Source: JBQCHF01 sp051954955
GTDB taxonomy: Bacteria > Actinomycetota > Actinomycetes > Motilibacterales > Motilibacteraceae
NCBI GenBank assembly: GCA_051954955.1
Contig: JBQCHF010000051.1
Span: 1 to 9,071 of the forward strand
DNA: 9,071 nt
Reading direction: 5' to 3'
Below are positions 6,374 to 9,071 of the stretch, in pieces (the first letter of the stretch is position 1; every line of letters begins with the position of its first letter). A model generated the notes under the pieces. The model worked only from the letters and a program-made list of their open reading frames with translations, did no database searches and had not been told where the DNA came from. The translations under genes were made by a program, and so were the position numbers.

Positions 6374-6387
6374 CCAGCGAGTCTGGC
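6374..6387 (-). promoter_or_regulatory. Start-site element shared with the DUF3626 gene (VOC copy)
   Basis: The bases just before the VOC ATG read GCCAGACTCGCTGG. The DUF3626 gene has the same bases, with one change, in the same place. No Shine-Dalgarno sequence is visible. CAGACT lies at -12 to -7, where leaderless actinobacterial genes carry a TANNNT -10 box, so this may be a divergent promoter element. It could also be a translation signal or chance. Confidence 0.35.
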
Positions 6388-6413
6388 GGTCGCGCGGCCG
6401 TCGCCGCGGTGCG

Positions 6414-7244
6414 TCAGCCGGGCGCGCCGAACCGCGCCAGGTAGTGCCAGACCCGCTTGAGGTCCTGCTCGTCGTGCCGGCCGGCCCGGGTCGCCTCGCC
6501 GATCATCCGCGGGACGAGCCGGCCGTCCTCGGCGATCTGCGCGGCGAGGTCGACGTAGTGCCGTCCGCGGTAGTCCGGGTGCCGGCGCAGCTCCGCCACG
6601 GACACCGAGAAGCCGCCGTGCCATTCCACCGGGCAGCCGAGCCGGACCGCCGCCACCTCCACCTCCGACCCCTTGTAGGAGGGATCGAGGACGAGCGCCT
6701 CGACGTCGTCGGGGAACCGGACGGGACCGTGCACATGCGCCTCGACGTAGTCGTCCAGCGCGTCCCGCTGATCCGCCGCCGCCAGCGCGAGCAGCGGCAT
6801 GGCCGCAGCGACACCGAAGGACTCCGGCTCCTCCACGCTGTCCGGGTAGCAGAACGTGGTCCGGGTCAGGGTGGCGGCCGTGAGGCGCAGGTGGGCGGAC
6901 CCGAAGCGCGGTGCGGCCCCCACCTCGCGCGTCGGCGCCGTGACCGCGCCGTAGACCGGACGGTCCAGGTCCGACGCGTCGTCGTAGACGGTGCCGAACA
7001 TCCGGCTCTCCCACCGCCAGCGGTCGCCGCCCGGGAAGGCGGTCAGGCCCCCGTTGCTCGTGCCGGTGGCGAACTGCGAGAGGTAGCGGGCGTCCTCGGC
7101 CATGGCTGCGAGCACGAGCCGCCCCCGCACCAGCCGGTCGGGGTGGAAGTTGAGGGTGACCCGCAGCGCCCGGTCGATGGGCGGCCCGGACGACCGCCCG
7201 GCCACGTGCGCGAGCGCCCGTCGGGCTCGGTCCTCGTCCACCAT
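6414..7244 (-). CDS. DUF3626 family protein (276 aa)
   Basis: I recognise this as the DUF3626 family, for which I know no established function. Conserved blocks, in order: RVTLNFHPDR (28-37), YLSQFATGTSNGGLT (54-68), PGGDRWRWESRMFG (71-84), RPVYGA (95-100), APRFGSAHLRL (111-121), RTTFCYPDS (128-136), DDYVEAHVHGPV (164-175) and VEALVLDPSY (181-190). The protein is soluble with no signal peptide. An Arg on an early strand, a Thr/Ser-rich strand block and a later Glu-containing VEAHVHG loosely recall the layout of ADP-ribosyltransferase folds, but this is my inference. ATG at 7244 is chosen because conservation starts soon after and the longer open frame runs antisense into the esterase. No binding site precedes it. 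It begins a cluster with the VOC fusion and the GGDEF-EAL gene, and diverges from the esterase. Confidence 0.9.
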   Translation of the reverse strand: MVDEDRARRALAHVAGRSSGPPIDRALRVTLNFHPDRLVRGRLVLAAMAEDARYLSQFATGTSNGGLTAFPGGDRWRWESRMFGTVYDDASDLDRPVYGAVTAPTREVGAAPRFGSAHLRLTAATLTRTTFCYPDSVEEPESFGVAAAMPLLALAAADQRDALDDYVEAHVHGPVRFPDDVEALVLDPSYKGSEVEVAAVRLGCPVEWHGGFSVSVAELRRHPDYRGRHYVDLAAQIAEDGRLVPRMIGEATRAGRHDEQDLKRVWHYLARFGAPG

Positions 7245-7302
7245 CCGGCGAGTCTGGCGCAGAGAGCACGCGCCCGTCGTCCCGCTTTGGCAGGGTGTGA
7301 GC
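7245..7302. promoter_or_regulatory. Divergent intergenic region between DUF3626 and esterase genes
   Basis: Only 58 bases separate the two opposed starts, so both promoters must be here or inside the coding regions. Minus strand: GCCAGACTCGCCGG abuts the DUF3626 ATG, matching the copy before the VOC gene; CAGACT at -12 to -7 would suit a leaderless start. Plus strand: AGGG at 7292-7295 lies seven bases before the esterase GTG. No convincing -35/-10 pair is visible for the esterase. Confidence 0.45.
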
Positions 7303-8193
7303 GTGCTGTCGAGGCGGGGGTTGTTGGTGGGGGCGTGCGCGGTGGTCGCCGCCGGGGTGGCCGGTGGGGTGGGGGTCGAGGAGGGCGTGCTCCCCGGTCG
7401 GCTGACGGTGGTCAAGGCGCTGGGCGGCTGCGACGTCGACGCGCCGGTGCCCGACGCCGCCCCGGGCCCGCTCGAGCGCGCCACGTTCCGGTCGGCCCGC
7501 CGGGGCCGCGACGTCGAGTGGACGCTCGCCCTCCCGCCCGGCCACCCGGCCGAGGCCCTTCCGGTCGCGCTGGTGCTGCACGGCCGCGGCGACGACGACC
7601 GGACCGCCTTCGACGTCCTCGGGCTGCACCGCTTCCTGGCCGCGCACGCGGCCGCCGGCGGCCCGCCGTTCGCGCTGGCCGCGGCCAGCGGCGGGCAGGG
7701 CTACTGGCACCCGCGGGCGGACGGCGACGACCCGCTGGGCATGCTCGTGGACGAGCTGCTGCCCCGGCTGCGACGGCGGGGCCTGCGCACCGAGCGGATC
7801 GGTGTGCTGGGCTGGTCGATGGGCGGTTACGGCGCCCTGCTGCTGGCCCGCCAGTCCGGCCGGGATGCGCTGGGCGGGCGCCAGGTCGTCGCGGCCGCCG
7901 CGGCCAGCCCGGCCCTGTTCCGGTCCGCCGCCGACACGGTGGCCGGCGCCTTCGACGACGCCGCCGACTTCGCTCGCTGGGGCGACCTGACCCACCGTCC
8001 CGAGGTGCCGGCGGGTACCGCGCTGATGGTGGCCTGCGGCACCGACGACCCGTTCGCCGAGGCCACCCGGGCCTACCGCGCGGCGGTGACGCCCGAGCCC
8101 GCCGGCGGCCTGGGCCGTGGCTGCCACACCGCCGGCTACTGGCGGTCGCAGGCCGCGGCCCAGCTCGCGTTCCTCGGCGGGCACCTGGTCTGA
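7303..8193 (+). CDS. Alpha/beta-hydrolase esterase, probably Tat-exported (296 aa)
   Basis: A serine hydrolase of the putative-esterase (esterase D/PHB-depolymerase-like) group. The N-terminus carries SRRGLLVG followed by an Ala/Val-rich stretch to about residue 24, resembling a twin-arginine signal, so the enzyme probably acts outside the membrane. The mature part shows the oxyanion segment LVLHGRGDDD (90-99), the nucleophile elbow GWSMGG with Ser172, the acid in ACGTDDPF (Asp248 or Asp249) and a C-terminal His275 in GCHTAGYW, so the triad looks complete. Length is typical for the group. Substrate is unknown; short acyl esters are a fair guess. GTG at 7303 has AGGG seven bases upstream; GTG at 7297 would be too close to it. 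The gene stands alone on this strand. A Cys at residue 12 is too early to be a lipobox Cys. Confidence 0.9.
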   Translation: MLSRRGLLVGACAVVAAGVAGGVGVEEGVLPGRLTVVKALGGCDVDAPVPDAAPGPLERATFRSARRGRDVEWTLALPPGHPAEALPVALVLHGRGDDDRTAFDVLGLHRFLAAHAAAGGPPFALAAASGGQGYWHPRADGDDPLGMLVDELLPRLRRRGLRTERIGVLGWSMGGYGALLLARQSGRDALGGRQVVAAAAASPALFRSAADTVAGAFDDAADFARWGDLTHRPEVPAGTALMVACGTDDPFAEATRAYRAAVTPEPAGGLGRGCHTAGYWRSQAAAQLAFLGGHLV

Positions 8194-8219
8194 CGCCCGG
8201 CCCCTCCCCTCGAAGGAAC

Positions 8220-8519
8220 CTAGGGAGCCGTCGGCGGCGGAGGGGGCGGCGGCGGGGTCGGCGGGGCCGCCGGTGACGGCTCGGGCGGAGCCGGTGGCAG
8301 CGTCTCGGGCGTGTCGGGCAGCAGCGGGCCCGGGTCGTCCGGCACCGGCTCGGTGGGGTCGATCGGCGGCGCGCCCGGCACCGGGTCCGGCTCGACCGCG
8401 GGGTCGGGCGCGGTGGGGAGATCAGGCGTCGTGGTCGCCACCGGAGCCGCCGAAGCCACCGAAGCCACCGAAGCCACCGCCTGCGGCTCCGGCCCGCCGT
8501 GCACGTCGTTCTCGCTCAT
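8220..8519 (-). CDS. Proline-rich acidic disordered protein, hypothetical (99 aa)
   Basis: I do not recognise this protein. The ATG at 8519 is preceded by GGGAAGG at a good distance (eight bases), the main reason to believe it is translated. The product has 36 Pro in 99 residues, 14 Asp/Glu and no Lys or Arg, so it is strongly acidic and almost surely unfolded. After a short polar start (MSENDVHGG) comes a VAS triplet repeated three times, then a Pro/Asp/Glu-rich middle and a tail with eight consecutive Pro before the TAG stop. Such a Pro run should need elongation factor P to be translated well. There is no signal peptide or membrane segment. It lies 51 bases after the GlsB-type gene, possibly in one transcript, and converges on the esterase gene with 26 bases between the stops. 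Confidence 0.6.
   Translation of the reverse strand: MSENDVHGGPEPQAVASVASVASAAPVATTTPDLPTAPDPAVEPDPVPGAPPIDPTEPVPDDPGPLLPDTPETLPPAPPEPSPAAPPTPPPPPPPPTAP
8452..8478. repeat. Three tandem copies of a 9-nt unit
   Basis: GAAGCCACC is repeated three times without change (8452-8460, 8461-8469, 8470-8478), with a degenerate copy (GGAGCCGCC) just before it. It is in frame with the proline-rich gene on the minus strand, where it encodes Val-Ala-Ser three times, so copy-number change would alter length without breaking the frame. Confidence 0.85.
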
Positions 8520-8570
8520 GCCGCCAGCCTTCCCACGTCCCGCGCCCCTGCACCGCCCGCGGGGACGACG

Positions 8571-8840
8571 TCAGCGGGTGACGTGCCGCCGCCGCCCCCA
8601 GAACGGCGCGACGACGCCGATGAGCACCATCGCCGCGGCGACCTGGAGGATGTGGCGGATCCAGTCGATGCCGTTGGTCTCGCCGACCCCCAGCCCGCTG
8701 GCGATGGCGTCGCCGATGAGCCCGCCGATGATGCCGAGCACGATGGTCAGCCAGATCGGGATGTCCTGGCGCCCGCGCAGGAGCGCCCGCGCGATGACAC
8801 CGATGATCAGTCCGGCGATGATCGCCCACAGGATGTGCAC
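8571..8840 (-). CDS. GlsB/YeaQ/YmgE family stress-response membrane protein (89 aa)
   Basis: A small, Gly-rich membrane protein of the transglycosylase-associated (PF04226-type) family, of normal length. Three hydrophobic segments are visible: about residues 3-20, 29-48 and 64-80. The family pattern of Gly spacing is present (IIAGLIIGVIARALLRG, then IVLGIIGGLIGDAIASGLG). A basic tail WGRRRHVTR should lie in the cytoplasm. Members are often induced by general stress, but their biochemical role is unsettled and the family name does not imply lytic activity. The start is GTG at 8840, preceded by GAGGAGG four bases away, the strongest ribosome binding site in the window. It appears to be the first gene of a short minus-strand unit with the proline-rich protein downstream. 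Confidence 0.93.
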   Translation of the reverse strand: MHILWAIIAGLIIGVIARALLRGRQDIPIWLTIVLGIIGGLIGDAIASGLGVGETNGIDWIRHILQVAAAMVLIGVVAPFWGRRRHVTR

Positions 8841-9071
8841 AGGTCCTCCTCGGGTCCACGGCCGCCGAGGTGACGGCCAGGGCCGCCGCCTCTACCCGCG
8901 ACCCTGCTCGCTCACGCCGACCTCGTCGAGCCGCCCCAGACCAGACGCCGAGAGCAGGTCCCCCGAACGCGTCCGGGTCGGGGGCACCGCCGTCCGCGCG
9001 GCGCCGACCGCGGTGCCCCCGCCCCGGCTGGAAGGGCGGGGGTGCGGCCGGCAGCTAACGCCGAGCCGCGG
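8841..9071. other. Right-edge stretch without a supported gene
   Basis: Apart from the ribosome binding site of the GlsB-type gene (about 8845-8851), I see no supported coding sequence. A 62-codon plus-strand open frame here is Arg/Pro/Ala-rich, typical of chance frames in such DNA. The region must hold the promoter of the GlsB-type gene, but no clear -10/-35 pair stands out. Two overlapping hairpins near the right end are listed separately. Confidence 0.5.
8980..9042. terminator. Two overlapping, mutually exclusive GC hairpins
   Basis: GGGGGCACCGC (8980-8990) pairs perfectly over 11 bp with 9010-9020, with a 19-nt loop. The last C-run of that arm also starts CCCCCGCCC (9016-9024), which pairs perfectly over 9 bp with GGGCGGGGG (9034-9042) across a 9-nt loop. 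Both cannot form at once. They may terminate a gene outside the window. No T-run is present, so function is inferred. Confidence 0.4.

Noticed and set aside
7303..7374. Lipoprotein signal at Cys12 of the esterase
   Set aside because: Only a few hydrophobic residues precede this Cys, too short for a lipoprotein signal; the SRR motif and following hydrophobic stretch fit a Tat signal better.
6115..8184. 689-codon minus-strand frame
   Set aside because: It is an antisense reading of the esterase and an out-of-frame reading of DUF3626 and VOC, with no recognisable domain.
6444..8276. 610-codon plus-strand frame
   Set aside because: It is antisense to DUF3626 and out of frame with the esterase, and its composition is typical of a shadow frame.
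8452..8478. Possible CRISPR-like short repeats
   Set aside because: The copies are 9 nt and directly adjacent without spacers, in frame inside a coding sequence.
8422..8859. Minus-strand frame ending in a GGFGGFGGFGGSGG repeat
   Set aside because: The Gly-Phe repeat is the 9-nt tandem unit read in another frame. Most of the frame lies out of phase over the clear GlsB-type gene, and the proline-rich frame has the better ribosome binding site.

Overview
The window looks like ordinary chromosome from a very GC-rich actinobacterium. Signs of this are the very high GC content, frequent GTG starts, long spurious open frames on every strand, a mycothiol-dependent maleylpyruvate isomerase-type protein, and gene families common in Geodermatophilaceae and relatives (Geodermatophilus, Blastococcus, Modestobacter). 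The family-level placement is an inference from overall resemblance. I see no rRNA, tRNA, CRISPR array, transposase or phage gene.

Layout. Positions 1-181 hold no supported gene, only GC-rich hairpins, a run of 16 C and a 12-nt tandem repeat. Positions 182-3386 are a tight minus-strand operon, transcribed right to left: MarR-type regulator, MFS exporter, mycothiol-dependent DinB-fold enzyme, 2'-5' RNA ligase family protein, and a 28-codon predicted membrane peptide. Two junctions use a 4-base GTGA overlap. Upstream of the MarR gene lies an AT-rich imperfect dyad, a likely autoregulatory operator. Positions 3474-3531 form a nested, nearly perfect hairpin. It separates this operon from the next minus-strand cluster and contains that cluster's last stop codon.

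Positions 3525-7244 are the second minus-strand cluster: DUF3626 protein, pseudo-pterin-dehydratase/VOC fusion, then a PAS-PAS-GGDEF-EAL cyclic-di-GMP enzyme with all key residues of both catalytic domains visible. A hairpin-bearing leader precedes the GGDEF-EAL gene. The first two genes share an almost identical 17-nt block ending in their start codons.

Positions 7303-8193 encode a probable secreted Ser-Asp-His esterase on the plus strand, divergent from the DUF3626 gene across 58 bp. Positions 8220-8840 carry two minus-strand small genes: a GlsB/YeaQ/YmgE-type membrane protein and a proline-rich acidic protein with no Lys or Arg. The last 230 bases contain two mutually exclusive strong hairpins and no convincing gene.

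Functionally, the first operon reads as regulator plus efflux pump with accessory enzymes, and the second as c-di-GMP signalling beside two poorly understood proteins. I found no clearly new multi-gene system. The best leads are the DUF3626 protein, the degenerate PCD-VOC fusion, the shared start-site element, the nested hairpin and the leader before the GGDEF-EAL gene.
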